The notes below the pieces were generated by a model. That model saw only the letters and a program-made list of their open reading frames with translations. It ran no database searches and had not been told where the DNA came from. Made by a program: the position numbers and the translations under genes. Shown here piece after piece: positions 16,536 through 26,509 of a stretch of DNA of 64,000 nucleotides. Each line of letters starts with the position of its first letter. The stretch's first letter is position 1. The DNA is from CBDUQI01 sp965369325 (GTDB taxonomy: Bacteria; Pseudomonadota; Gammaproteobacteria; Steroidobacterales; JBCBZW01), in assembly GCA_965369325.1 (NCBI GenBank), contig CBDUQI010000005.1, positions 3,381-67,380 of the forward strand. Direction: 5' to 3'.

Positions 16536-17723
16536 TCAGGCGATGACTTTGCGACTTCGCAAATGGTCAATTTCTTGTTGGCTAAAACCAAGCTCACTGA
16601 GCACTGAACTCGTGTCGGCCCCCGGCGCCGGTGGCGCCGCACGAATGCCCGTCTCGCTATGCGATAACGACACTGGCAGCCCAGCCACGGGAGCCGGCAG
16701 ATCAATGCCGGACACTTCGACGGACTGCAGCACACCCGTTGCGACGGTTTGCGGATGATCGAGCGCTTGTTGAGGGCTGAGCACCGGCCCAGCAGGAATA
16801 CCGGCATCGGCAAGTGTTGCTAGCGCCTCATCGGTGGTGCGCACTTGGCACCAGTGAGCCATCGGCGCACAGACAACGTCTCTGTGTTCTCCACGCAGAC
16901 GGTCGTTAGCAAAACGTGAGTCAGTGATCCAATGGCCTCGCTCTAGTAGTATCGCCCATCGTTTAAAGACCGCATCCCCCGGGCAGTGCACCAGCACATG
17001 ACCATCTTTTGTTTCGAACACATCCGATGGCGCTGAGGTTTGTACGCGGTTGCCGGTACCTATGCGATTGGGCTGGCTAACGCCCTGCTCAATCAGATGC
17101 GAATTGAACACCGCTAACGCTGTTGCCAGCAACGAACCGGATACCATCTGCCCACACCCGGATTGATCGCGCTCACGTAACGCGGCCATCACACCGAACG
17201 CGCTGAGCACCGCCGTTGAATAATCCACATACGGAGCAGCCGCTTTCGCCGGCGCCCCAGGCACACCGGTCATGTACATTGCGCCGGACATCGCTTGGCC
17301 GATACCGTCGAACCCCCCTCGATTGGCCAATGGGCCGTGCTCTCCATAGGCGGAAACGTTGCTCAGAATAATGTCAGGTTTTAGCTTTTGCAGGCTTGCT
17401 AAATCCAACTCAAACCGCTTGAGCTGTGACGGGGGAAAGTTTGTCACCACCACATCCGCAGAGGCAACTAGTCTGGCTCTCACCTGTTGGCTTTGAGGGT
17501 CCGCAAGATTGAGACACACGCTTTTCTTGTTACAGCCCGTTTGCAGGAACACCGCCCCGATTTCGTCTCCATGAACGGGCGCGATTCGACGGTCTTCCCC
17601 ACCCCCGGGCCGCTCAACGCGAATCACCTCGGCTCCCAAATAACCAAGTAACGTGGCGCAATACGGCGCGGCAACGTAACGCCCGAAATCGACCACGCGA
17701 ATTCCCGCGAGCACTCCTGACAT
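16536..17723 (-). CDS. Family III CoA-transferase (CaiB/BaiF)
   Basis: A 395-residue CaiB/BaiF CoA-transferase. It shows GIRVVDFGRYVAAPYCATLL at the N-terminus, VERPGGGEDRR, and the catalytic Asp at about D139 (GFDGIGQAMSGAM). Such enzymes move CoA between carboxylic acids and allow ATP-free activation of an incoming acid once the pathway runs. It is convergent with the SDR gene at 15690. Together with the acyl-CoA ligase at 2951-4606 it shows that CoA thioesters are the pathway currency here. The acid partners are unknown. Confidence 0.92.
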   Translation of the reverse strand: MSGVLAGIRVVDFGRYVAAPYCATLLGYLGAEVIRVERPGGGEDRRIAPVHGDEIGAVFLQTGCNKKSVCLNLADPQSQQVRARLVASADVVVTNFPPSQLKRFELDLASLQKLKPDIILSNVSAYGEHGPLANRGGFDGIGQAMSGAMYMTGVPGAPAKAAAPYVDYSTAVLSAFGVMAALRERDQSGCGQMVSGSLLATALAVFNSHLIEQGVSQPNRIGTGNRVQTSAPSDVFETKDGHVLVHCPGDAVFKRWAILLERGHWITDSRFANDRLRGEHRDVVCAPMAHWCQVRTTDEALATLADAGIPAGPVLSPQQALDHPQTVATGVLQSVEVSGIDLPAPVAGLPVSLSHSETGIRAAPPAPGADTSSVLSELGFSQQEIDHLRSRKVIA

Positions 17724-18000
17724 GGATTAACCTCGATTAGACTAGGTAGGGGATAAGTGCGGAGAAAGCATCACCACAACGAGAGGCAACCTTAATCAAA
17801 ATTGGCACCGCCCTCAATCCTTTCATGTCCGCCTATCTCAGCATCTAGTTACCAGGTGTGCAATGGCTACCGAGCCTGAGCCGCTCAAGGTTCGCATCCT
17901 CAAGGTACCAAATATTTCTGACCGCGCACCGGGTGCGTTAGTAGTGAATGGTGCTCTGCCGCCGGGCGGCGGTCAGCCAACAGCGGCCACAAACACTTCG

Positions 18001-18190
18001 TTACAACCACCCCTTCCAACGCATAACAGCGATCAGGCCAACCCCCAAACACACCCATGCCGATAACCAACTGAATGAACGCTGCCGGGTTCTCGGTTCC
18101 AGGCAGGGCCACGACATTCATGCCGAACACGCCAGTTAAGCACGACAGCGGCAAGAATATCGCCGCGACGTACGGGGTGCCGCTGCGTTG
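18001..18190 (-). pseudogene. Decayed C-terminal fragment of a CorA/ZntB-type metal transporter
   Basis: Minus-strand translation gives AAIFLPLSCLTGVFGMNV, which matches the CorA/ZntB signature around the GMN motif and first membrane helix. It continues as VIGMGV and then needs a one-base frame change to LGVGLIAVMRWKGWL followed by a stop at 18003-18001, which is the usual end of the second helix. No N-terminal cytoplasmic domain is found upstream. The fragment lies in a gap of about 540 bases (17724-18265) with no intact gene; the rest of the gap shows nothing else recognisable. Confidence 0.65.
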
Positions 18191-18265
18191 GCGGTATGTT
18201 AGGTTGTGCGGTGCGCGATAGGCCCTTAGGTAACAAAGCCTCGCGCGGCTACTGCGGGGAGAACA

Positions 18266-20590
18266 TTGCTTGTGGATCAGACCGTGATGGTGGCAGGGTT
18301 GTTGAGAGGCTTGGAGCCACTACGGGTGGTTCTGCTGCTAAGTCTCCTGTGTATCACTGCGCACACGCGGGCGCAAAGCGACGCACCTGCCGAGGCGGCT
18401 GCCCCGGAAGCAGCCCTTGAGGTGGAACAGGCACAACTGATCGATCCGCTGCGCCTTAGCGACGGTTGGTGGGACCTATTGCAGCCAGAGGATGCCGCTG
18501 GCATCGCCCGTGTCGTGCAATGGTCGGCCCAGTTGGAGCAGCAAAGCGAGACGGCAGCGCCCGAGGTGGCGCTTGAACTCACCCGCCTGTTGGATAACCT
18601 GCGGCAGCTCACCCAACCGGGTAAGGATGTAGAAGCGCTCCCCGCGTCATCGGAGCCACCCATTCGGCTCAGTGGGTTGTTGCAGGCGGTGGTGGAGCGC
18701 TATCAGTTAGAGGAACTGGTGGCGGCCGCGAGTGCCCGCATCCGTCTGGATCGCTCGCTGGCGACCAATGCCGAGATCCGAACCAACCAGGGACGTCTTG
18801 CATACATCGAGTCCTCACCGGAGGCGGAGCAGGCGCGCGCCCTGCTTGGCTGGCGCTGGATGCGGCTATGGTCCAGCCAGCGACTAGCCGAACGCCAGGC
18901 GGCAGTCGGGCGGAAGCGGCTTGATCAATTGCAAGAGGCGCTGGATCAGGCCGAGCAATTCTCCGACGTCTCAGTATCCAAACTCTTGCATGAAGAGACT
19001 GACGAAGCACAGTGGGCGGAGTTAGCCGCGGCCGGGCAGGACTTGCTCGCACAGGCAATGGAGACCGAGTCGCTCACCAGCGAAACAGCATTGAATGATC
19101 TCGCGAAGTCGGCCGATCTTCGCGCCCAGCATGTTGACGCGCAGGTGGCACAGCAGGCGCTGTGGCTGGTGCAGCACTTTCGAGGCACTGCTGCAACGGA
19201 ACCGACCCCCGAACTAACCGCCAAACCTGACGCTGCAATTGCCTGGCAGGACGAGGCCAAGCGGCTGCTGAACGATCGGCGAGCGCGTGTAATTTCTGCG
19301 ATCGACAATGTGGGCAGTGATGCTGCAAGCAGCGAGGAACTGCAGCACCAGCTTGAGGAGATACGCGGGTTCAGCGGTGCGCTGCGAGGCCTTGATATTG
19401 CGCTCACTAAAAACGCGCTCCTGGCACAGCAAATTGAAATTACGGCGGGCCTGTCGCTGAAATCGGTGGGCAGTTTCTGGTCTCAGGCCAGCCGTCGCAC
19501 GTCAGTATTTACCGACAAGGCACTGAGCCGGACGCTGTTCCATCTGAAGGAATCGCCGGTCACTGGCGGCATGTTGTTACGGATGCTGCTGATTTTCGCA
19601 ATCGTCTGGGGCATTTCAAAAATCATCGGTCGGGCCGTGCGGCGACTGGAGCGACGCCACAACATCAGTGCGGCAGCGGCCTTCATGTTCAATCGGGTAC
19701 TGCACTACATACTAATTCTACTGGGTATGCTGATCGCACTATCTTCTATTGGCATCGACCTGACCAAGTTCGCCTTGTTCGCAAGTGCGTTGGGTATTGG
19801 TTTGGGTTTCGGCTTGCAAGCGGTGATCAGCAACTTCGTGTCCGGCTTGATTATTCTGTTTGAGCGAAGTTTGAAAATCGGTGATTTTGTTGAACTCGAA
19901 TCCGGTGTTCGTGGCAAGGTCCGCGAGATCAACACCCGTGGCACCATCATCACCACCAATGACAATATCGACATTCTGATTCCGAACTCCGAATTTGTGA
20001 ATGGCAAAGTCACTAACTGGACGCTGCGCGATGTGGTGAGGCGGCTGCGAATTCCGTTTGGTGTCGCCTACGGTAGCGACAAGGAGTTGGTGAAGAAGGC
20101 CGTACTGGAGGCGGCCGATGCAGTGCCGTTTACGCTGCAAGACGAGACTCACAAAACACAGGTGTGGCTGTCTGAGTTCGGTGATAGCAGCTTGAACTTC
20201 CATCTTATCGTATGGGTCTCCGGCAGCGCTGTCTCGCGCCCGAGCGCCGTTAGCGCGGCCTACGCCTGGGCGATCGAAACGGCGCTGGGCAAATACAACA
20301 TCGAAATCCCGTTCCCGCAGCAGGACTTGAACGTACGCAGCTACTTTGGGCTGACGGGCAAGGCCGCGATAGATGCGGTGGTCGGGCGCACCGAGATTGC
20401 GGAAGTGCGCGCGCCGCAACCGGCAGCGCTAACCTACCGCGAGCGACGCGAGCTGGGTTCCAACGATGCCGCCGAGGAGACATTGCGGGCGATCGAGCAG
20501 GAGGAGCAGGAGAAGGCCGACGCTGAGAAACACGACGAGACAGCGGACGAACAGCCGAACGAGCAGCCGCTGGGCGAGGCGGTTAAATGA
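18266..20590 (+). CDS. Large mechanosensitive channel, MscS family
   Basis: About 774 residues from the TTG at 18266 after GGGGAGA; GTG 18272 and ATG 18287 are alternatives. A signal-like hydrophobic stretch (ending near AHTRAQ) is followed by a long Ala/Glu/Gln-rich periplasmic region with coiled-coil character (about 40-410). Membrane helices follow, then the MscS pore helix and beta domain (LGIGLGFGLQAVISNFVSG, then FERSLKIGDFVELESGVRGK). The C-terminal tail is highly charged (EEQEKADAEKHDE). The layout resembles MscK/MscM-type channels that release solutes on hypo-osmotic shock. It stands alone, following the CorA-like remnant. Confidence 0.88.
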   Translation: MLVDQTVMVAGLLRGLEPLRVVLLLSLLCITAHTRAQSDAPAEAAAPEAALEVEQAQLIDPLRLSDGWWDLLQPEDAAGIARVVQWSAQLEQQSETAAPEVALELTRLLDNLRQLTQPGKDVEALPASSEPPIRLSGLLQAVVERYQLEELVAAASARIRLDRSLATNAEIRTNQGRLAYIESSPEAEQARALLGWRWMRLWSSQRLAERQAAVGRKRLDQLQEALDQAEQFSDVSVSKLLHEETDEAQWAELAAAGQDLLAQAMETESLTSETALNDLAKSADLRAQHVDAQVAQQALWLVQHFRGTAATEPTPELTAKPDAAIAWQDEAKRLLNDRRARVISAIDNVGSDAASSEELQHQLEEIRGFSGALRGLDIALTKNALLAQQIEITAGLSLKSVGSFWSQASRRTSVFTDKALSRTLFHLKESPVTGGMLLRMLLIFAIVWGISKIIGRAVRRLERRHNISAAAAFMFNRVLHYILILLGMLIALSSIGIDLTKFALFASALGIGLGFGLQAVISNFVSGLIILFERSLKIGDFVELESGVRGKVREINTRGTIITTNDNIDILIPNSEFVNGKVTNWTLRDVVRRLRIPFGVAYGSDKELVKKAVLEAADAVPFTLQDETHKTQVWLSEFGDSSLNFHLIVWVSGSAVSRPSAVSAAYAWAIETALGKYNIEIPFPQQDLNVRSYFGLTGKAAIDAVVGRTEIAEVRAPQPAALTYRERRELGSNDAAEETLRAIEQEEQEKADAEKHDETADEQPNEQPLGEAVK

Positions 20591-20872
20591 GGTGACGGCG
20601 AAGAGGCAGCGCGTCCCTCATAAAACACCACACTTCTCATTGACTTGCTTGGAACAAGCAAATATATTAACGGACCTGAACGAACGCGTGAGTGAGGTTG
20701 GCAATACGCACCTCGCCCTCCCGATAAAATTCTCCGTTTAGCTTCCCCGTATGAAAGTACGCCTGGTCAATGGTGCGATGATGTCCTGGTGAGGCCCGCT
20801 GATAACGGCCCGCTCTGGTTCAAACCCGCCACTTGTTTCGATCTGCGAGCGCAACACGATGGCAGCAAGCCT

Positions 20873-21529
20873 ATGACTCAACCCGAACGTCTGTCACATG
20901 CGCAGCGCACGGATCGCTCCGACCGGCTGATGCTGGAGGCTGCAATCCAACTGATCGTCCAGCGGGGCACAGACAAGACAACACTCAAAGAGGTAGGCGA
21001 GCACGCGGGCTACAGCCGCGGCCTTGCGGGTTATCGATTTGGATCAAAAGCGGGGTTGTTCGAGTTCATCGTGCGCTCGATTGGCGAACAGTGGCTTGAA
21101 GATCTGATGCGCGTGACGGCCGGCAAAAGCGGACTTGCCGCGATCGAAGCAGCAATTGATGAGCACTGTCGCTTTTGTATCGAGGCTTCCGACGCCGTAC
21201 GAGCTTACTATATTTTGTGGTTCGAATCAATCGGCGTGCAGTCGCCCGTAAAAGACGTGATTGCGGGAATTCACGAGCGCCGGCGCCATGACCTGATTCA
21301 ATGGATTCGCTCGGCGAACACGAAAACGCGCGCGAACGCCGAGGCGATTGCCGGTCAGTTCAACGCGGCGATTCTCGGTATCGCCTACCAATGGCTGACC
21401 CGCCCGGACGATGCGCAAAGTATCTCGGGGCTGCACCGCGAGCTCCGCGACAATATGCGTTCCTATTTTTATCGTAACGATTCTACCGACGATCCAATTG
21501 CGGGCGTCGACGAAGGACAATCACTATGA
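20873..21529 (+). CDS. TetR-family regulator coupled to icmF
   Basis: A 218-residue TetR-type protein from the ATG at 20873 (MTQPERLSHAQRTDRSDR). The helix-turn-helix is TTLKEVGEHAGYSRGLAGYR followed by FGSKAGLFEF. Its stop overlaps the icmF start (ATGA at 21526-21529), so the two are translationally coupled. It probably senses an acyl-CoA or related metabolite and controls icmF. The upstream gap of about 280 bases (20591-20872) shows no gene and no obvious palindrome. Confidence 0.9.
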   Translation: MTQPERLSHAQRTDRSDRLMLEAAIQLIVQRGTDKTTLKEVGEHAGYSRGLAGYRFGSKAGLFEFIVRSIGEQWLEDLMRVTAGKSGLAAIEAAIDEHCRFCIEASDAVRAYYILWFESIGVQSPVKDVIAGIHERRRHDLIQWIRSANTKTRANAEAIAGQFNAAILGIAYQWLTRPDDAQSISGLHRELRDNMRSYFYRNDSTDDPIAGVDEGQSL

Positions 21530-24500
21530 GCAACATTGCGCGCTTTCCTGAAGAAACGGCAACGACGCAGAAAGTACCGCTTCGCTTTCTGACCGCAGCC
21601 AGTCTCTTTGACGGTCACGATGCGTCGATCAACATCATGCGCAGAATCCTTCAGGGCTCCGGAGTGGAGGTCATCCATCTCGCCCACAACCGTTCGGTAA
21701 ACGACGTGGTACAGGCCGCTTTACAAGAAGACGTGAATGGTATTGCTATCAGTTCCTACCAGGGCGGCCACGTTGAGTACTTCAAGTACCTGGTCGACAT
21801 GCTGAAAGAACACGGCGCCGGTCATATACGTGTGTTTGGCGGCGGGGGCGGCGTCATTGTCTACGATGAGATCAAAGCGCTTGAAGCTTACGGAGTTGAG
21901 CGCATCTACTCACCGCACGCCGGCCAGCAACTGGGGCTGCAGGGCATGATCGACGACATGATCGAGCGCACCCACGCGGTAACTGACGCACCGTCGTTCA
22001 AGCCGATCGCGGACGCCGATCTGTCAAACCCGGTGGCACTGGCGCGCTGCCTGACCAAGGCTGAGCTCGGATTACTCACGGACGCCGATAGACACTGGAT
22101 AGACGAGCACGCGCAAAACCGGCCTGTGCTTGGGATCACTGGCACCGGCGGCGCCGGCAAGTCGTCCCTCACAGACGAGCTCATTCGACGATTCCGTCTG
22201 GACAGCAACGATGCTGTGCGTATCGCCACCATCGCCATTGACCCAACCCGGCGCAAGACCGGCGGTGCGTTGCTGGGTGACCGGATTCGCATGAACGCCA
22301 TTTATCACCCAACCATTTTCATGCGATCGCTGGCGACGCGCTCTTCCATTGGCGAAGTGCCTGCGGCGCTCGCCGATGTCATCGCCTTAACCCGTTGCGC
22401 CAACTACGACCTGATTGTGGTGGAGACACCAGGCATCGGGCAGGGCGATTCGGCCATCGAACCCTATGTGGACACCTCCATGTATGTGATGACGCCGGAG
22501 TTCGGCGCGCAAAGCCAGCTGGAGAAAATCGACATGCTGGATTTCGCCGACCTGGTGGTGATCAACAAATTTGACCGCAAAGGCAGTGACGACGCCCTGC
22601 GTGATGTGGCAAAGCAAGTGCAACGAAACCATCAGCGTTTCTCCGAAGCGCCCAGTGCCATGCCCGTATTCGGTTCCATCGCCTCACGCTTCAATGATGA
22701 TGGGGTAACGGCGGCTTACCAACATCTGCTGGGCGTGCTCAGGGCGCGCGGGTTCAAGGAGTATCCGTCCCTACTGCCGGTGGTGGCGTCTCGGTTTTCA
22801 TCAGAGAAAACCGTCATCGTACCGCCGGAGCGCCAGCGCTACCTGGCGGAGATTGCCGAAACCGTTCGCGGCTACCACACGCAAACAACGAGTCAGGCAC
22901 GCCTCGCACGAGAGCATCAGCAGCTCACCGCGTCACGTGACATGCTGGGCGAGAACGCGGGTAAGGACATCCAAAACCTGATTGAGGAGCGCGCGCGCCA
23001 GTTGAGCGCGGACACCCGCGATCTGCTGGAAGACTGGCCGCAAACACGCGCGTCCTACAGCGGCGAAACGCAGACCACCACCCTGCCCAATGGCAAGCAG
23101 ATTAAAACCCGGCTGACAACGCGCAGCTTATCCGGAACCGTGTTATCACGCGTTGCAGTGCCGCGTTTTGAGGATCATGGCGAGCTAGTTCGCTGGCTTA
23201 GATCGGATAACCTCCCCGGCCGCTTCCCGTATACCGCTGGGGTATTCCCGTTCAAACGTGAGGGCGAGGATCCAGCCCGCATGTTCGCAGGTGAAGGCGA
23301 CCCGTTCCGCACAAATCGCCGATTCAAGGCGTTGTCAGAGCATTCGCCGGCCAAGCGTCTGTCGACCGCGTTTGATTCGGTAACGCTCTACGGCTGCGAT
23401 CCCGCCCACCGTCCCGACATTTACGGAAAGATCGGCAACGCTGGCGTCTCTATCGCGACACTGGATGATATGAAGGCGTTGTACGACGGGTTTGATCTTT
23501 GCGACCCGTCCACATCCGTTTCGATGACGATCAACGGGCCAGCACCCACCATTCTCGCCATGTTCCTGAACACGGCCATCGATCAGTTGCTCGAGCGCTT
23601 TAAGGCAGAACACTCCCGTGCGCCGGACGTAACCGAGCATGACGCGCTCCGGGAGCAGGCACTGAGAAGTGTTCGAGGCACGGTCCAGGCGGATATTCTG
23701 AAAGAAGACCAGGGACAGAACACCTGCATCTTCTCAACCGAGTTCAGCCTGCGCGTGATGGGCGACATCCAGCAGTATTTCATCGATCACCAAGTCAAAA
23801 ATTTCTATTCCGTTTCTATCTCCGGCTATCACATTGCCGAAGCGGGAGCGAACCCCATCAGTCAGCTCGCATTTACGCTCTCAAACGGGTTCACCTTTGT
23901 TGAGGCTTACCTTGCGCGCGGAATGAGTATTGACGATTTCGCGCCGAGCCTGTCGTTCTTTTTCTCCAACGGCATGGACCCGGAGTACACAGTGATGGGA
24001 CGTGTCGCGCGTCGCATCTGGGCCACCACCATGCGTGAGAAGTACGGGGCGAGCGCGCGCAGCCAACGGCTCAAATACCATATCCAGACATCGGGGCGTT
24101 CGCTGCACGCGCAAGAAATGAACTTCAATGATATTCGCACGACGCTGCAGGCGCTGATCGCCGTGTATGACAACTGCAACAGCCTGCACACTAATGCTTA
24201 CGATGAGGCCATTACCACCCCTACAGACGCGTCGGTACGGCGCGCGCTAGCCATCCAACTGATCATCAGCAATGAGTTCGGTCTGGCCAAAAACGAGAAT
24301 CCGAACCAAGGCTCGTTTATCCTGGAGGAGCTGACGGGCCTGGTGGAGGAAGCGGTGCTCGCAGAGTTTGAACGGATTTCAGAACGCGGCGGCGTGCTTG
24401 GGGCGATGGAGACTGGCTACCAGCGCGGGCGCATTCAAGAAGAGTCCCTGCTCTACGAGCACAAAAAGCATGATGGCAGTCTGCCTATTATTGGTGTAAA

Positions 24501-24771
24501 CACATTCCTGTCGCCGGAACCGGAGGAAACCCAGAGCATCGAACTGGCGCGATCAACCGAAGAAGAGAAGCAGAGCCAAATTCGCCGATTGAGTGAATTC
24601 CACCAACGCCACGCATCCGAATCAGAAGCGGCGCTGCTCAAGGTTCGCCAGGCGGTAATCGACGGTGACAACGTGTTCGCGGCCTTGATGGAGGCCGTGC
24701 GCTGCTGCTCTCTAGGGCAGATTACCGATATGTTGTTCACGGTTGGCGGGCAATACCGCAGAAGCATGTAG
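21526..24771 (+). CDS. icmF: Fused isobutyryl-CoA mutase IcmF
   Basis: A 1081-residue fusion, close to the usual IcmF length. Domains in order are: a B12-binding domain (about 20-150) with DGHDASIN, where H31 is the expected cobalt ligand; a MeaI-like GTPase chaperone (about 200-410) with Walker A GTGGAGKSS at 206-214 and NKFD; and a mutase TIM barrel (about 540-1081) with SISGYHIAEAGANPISQLAF. IcmF interconverts isobutyryl-CoA and n-butyryl-CoA, and some members also act on isovaleryl/pivalyl-CoA. The built-in G-protein protects and repairs the cofactor. It could drain branched acyl-CoA from valine breakdown or from the catabolic island. The substrate cannot be settled by eye. Confidence 0.93.
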   Translation: MSNIARFPEETATTQKVPLRFLTAASLFDGHDASINIMRRILQGSGVEVIHLAHNRSVNDVVQAALQEDVNGIAISSYQGGHVEYFKYLVDMLKEHGAGHIRVFGGGGGVIVYDEIKALEAYGVERIYSPHAGQQLGLQGMIDDMIERTHAVTDAPSFKPIADADLSNPVALARCLTKAELGLLTDADRHWIDEHAQNRPVLGITGTGGAGKSSLTDELIRRFRLDSNDAVRIATIAIDPTRRKTGGALLGDRIRMNAIYHPTIFMRSLATRSSIGEVPAALADVIALTRCANYDLIVVETPGIGQGDSAIEPYVDTSMYVMTPEFGAQSQLEKIDMLDFADLVVINKFDRKGSDDALRDVAKQVQRNHQRFSEAPSAMPVFGSIASRFNDDGVTAAYQHLLGVLRARGFKEYPSLLPVVASRFSSEKTVIVPPERQRYLAEIAETVRGYHTQTTSQARLAREHQQLTASRDMLGENAGKDIQNLIEERARQLSADTRDLLEDWPQTRASYSGETQTTTLPNGKQIKTRLTTRSLSGTVLSRVAVPRFEDHGELVRWLRSDNLPGRFPYTAGVFPFKREGEDPARMFAGEGDPFRTNRRFKALSEHSPAKRLSTAFDSVTLYGCDPAHRPDIYGKIGNAGVSIATLDDMKALYDGFDLCDPSTSVSMTINGPAPTILAMFLNTAIDQLLERFKAEHSRAPDVTEHDALREQALRSVRGTVQADILKEDQGQNTCIFSTEFSLRVMGDIQQYFIDHQVKNFYSVSISGYHIAEAGANPISQLAFTLSNGFTFVEAYLARGMSIDDFAPSLSFFFSNGMDPEYTVMGRVARRIWATTMREKYGASARSQRLKYHIQTSGRSLHAQEMNFNDIRTTLQALIAVYDNCNSLHTNAYDEAITTPTDASVRRALAIQLIISNEFGLAKNENPNQGSFILEELTGLVEEAVLAEFERISERGGVLGAMETGYQRGRIQEESLLYEHKKHDGSLPIIGVNTFLSPEPEETQSIELARSTEEEKQSQIRRLSEFHQRHASESEAALLKVRQAVIDGDNVFAALMEAVRCCSLGQITDMLFTVGGQYRRSM

Positions 24772-24829
24772 GCACGTCGCCCGGTTCGCTCTCACGCAAC
24801 AGAACAGCCTGCAAGCCCCAACGCGCAGC

Positions 24830-25624
24830 TTAGACGGAAACAACGGCCTTAATATGCGGGTGGGATTCGTAGTCGAGGATTTCAAAATCCTCGTAGCGGT
24901 AGTCAAAAATGCTCTCAGGTTTGCGCGCAATCTGCAGGCGCGGCAGCGCGTGTGGCGCCCGGCTGAGCTGCAGCCTGGCCTGATCCAGATGGTTCAGATA
25001 CAGGTGGCAATCGCCGCCTGTCCAGATAAAGTCGCCCGGCAACAAGTCGCATTGCTGCGCCACCATGTGGGTCAACAATGCGTAGGAGGCAATATTGAAC
25101 GGGACGCCAAGGAAAATATCGCAACTGCGCTGGTATAGCTGGCAGGACAAACGGCCGTCGGCCACGTAAAACTGAAACAACGCGTGGCAGGGCACCAGCG
25201 CCATCTTATCGAGTTCGGCCACATTCCACGCACTGACAATAATCCGCCGCGAATCGGGGTTGCTACGCAGTTGCTCCATCACATGGGCGATCTGATCCAC
25301 ATGGCCGCCGCCAGGTGTGGGCCAGCTACGCCACTGGCAACCGTATACCGGCCCCAACTCGCCCTGACTATCCGCCCACTCATCCCAGATGGACACCCCG
25401 TGCTCACGCAAGTAAGCGACATTGGTCTCGCCGCGTAAGAACCACAGCAGTTCATGAACAATCGAGCGCAAGTGCACTTTCTTGGTGGTGACCAGCGGGA
25501 AGCCCTGCGCCAGATCAAAACGCATCTGGTGGGCGAACACACTCAGCGTGCCCGTGCCGGTGCGGTCGTCTTTGCGCGCGCCGGTATCCAGCACGTGTTG
25601 CATGAGATCCAGATACGCTCGCAT
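24830..25624 (-). CDS. thyA: Thymidylate synthase
   Basis: 264 residues, the same length as E. coli ThyA. The catalytic Cys is C146 in MALVPCHALFQF. The folate/dUMP motifs RSIVHELLWFLRG, RRIIVSAWNV and FNIASYALLTHM are intact. It converts dUMP and methylene-THF to dTMP. The ATG at 25624 is chosen over a TTG three bases upstream, with GGGGG as a ribosome site. It lies 25 bases after lgt on the same strand, the conserved lgt-thyA order of gammaproteobacteria. Confidence 0.98.
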   Translation of the reverse strand: MRAYLDLMQHVLDTGARKDDRTGTGTLSVFAHQMRFDLAQGFPLVTTKKVHLRSIVHELLWFLRGETNVAYLREHGVSIWDEWADSQGELGPVYGCQWRSWPTPGGGHVDQIAHVMEQLRSNPDSRRIIVSAWNVAELDKMALVPCHALFQFYVADGRLSCQLYQRSCDIFLGVPFNIASYALLTHMVAQQCDLLPGDFIWTGGDCHLYLNHLDQARLQLSRAPHALPRLQIARKPESIFDYRYEDFEILDYESHPHIKAVVSV

Positions 25625-25649
25625 CAATCAGCCCCCAGTACTGGCCGGC

Positions 25650-26447
25650 TCATTTGCCTGTCACGGCTGCAGTATGCATGCCACGCCTGGAGGCGGAGGC
25701 GATTAGCCACACGCCAATCAAAATCATTGGCGTGCTGAGCACATGCCCCATCGTCAGCCAATCGAAAGCCAGATAGCCAATATGCTCATCCGGCACCCGC
25801 ACAAACTCCACCGCGCAACGGAACATCCCGTAGCCCAGCAGGAACGCGCCCGACACCGCCCCAAGCGCCCGAGGTCTGCTGGCGTACATCAGCAACAACA
25901 CAAACAAGACAACGCCCTCAAGCGCAGCCTCGTACAGCTGCGACGGATGCCGACCCTGCCCGTTCACAATAAAGGCCCACGGCAGCTGCGAGGGCCCGCC
26001 CCAAAGCTCGCCATTGACAAAGTTACCGATGCGCCCGGTAAACAGCCCCAGTGGTACTATCGGCGCAACCAGATCGGTCACCGCTAACCACGGTCGGGCG
26101 AACTTGCGGGCAATCAGCATCATCGCCAGGATGACCCCGAGCAGCCCGCCGTGAAACGACATGCCGCCCTGCCATATCTTAAATGGGTACAGCGGGTCAG
26201 TCGCGATATTGGAGAGGCCGTAAAACAGCAGGTAGCCAACGCGCCCACCGAGCAGGACGCCCACCATGCCGTAGAAAATGATGTCGTCGACCATAGCCGC
26301 GCTCCATCCTCCCGGCGAGCGCGCGGCCCGGTAGCGCAGCAGCAGCCAGGCAGCGAAAAAGCCGACCACGTAGGTCAAGCCGTACCAATGTACTTTTACC
26401 GGACCCAACGCGATGGCGACGGGATCAATTTCGGGGTAGGCGATCAT
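25650..26447 (-). CDS. lgt: Prolipoprotein diacylglyceryl transferase
   Basis: 265 residues from the ATG at 26447 (MIAYPEIDPVAI); the frame runs further upstream but without homology. A polytopic inner-membrane enzyme with the Lgt signatures SFHGGLLG, RIGNFVNGELWGG and GRHPSQLYEA. It transfers diacylglycerol from phosphatidylglycerol to the lipobox Cys of prelipoproteins, such as the quinohemoprotein at 12865. It is followed by thyA and preceded by rlmI on the same strand. Confidence 0.97.
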   Translation of the reverse strand: MIAYPEIDPVAIALGPVKVHWYGLTYVVGFFAAWLLLRYRAARSPGGWSAAMVDDIIFYGMVGVLLGGRVGYLLFYGLSNIATDPLYPFKIWQGGMSFHGGLLGVILAMMLIARKFARPWLAVTDLVAPIVPLGLFTGRIGNFVNGELWGGPSQLPWAFIVNGQGRHPSQLYEAALEGVVLFVLLLMYASRPRALGAVSGAFLLGYGMFRCAVEFVRVPDEHIGYLAFDWLTMGHVLSTPMILIGVWLIASASRRGMHTAAVTGK

Positions 26448-26509
26448 GCCGGCAATGGTACCATCGCCGGCCCCTCTGCGGGGCTTGAGGCGGGACCGGT
26501 GGCAGCACT

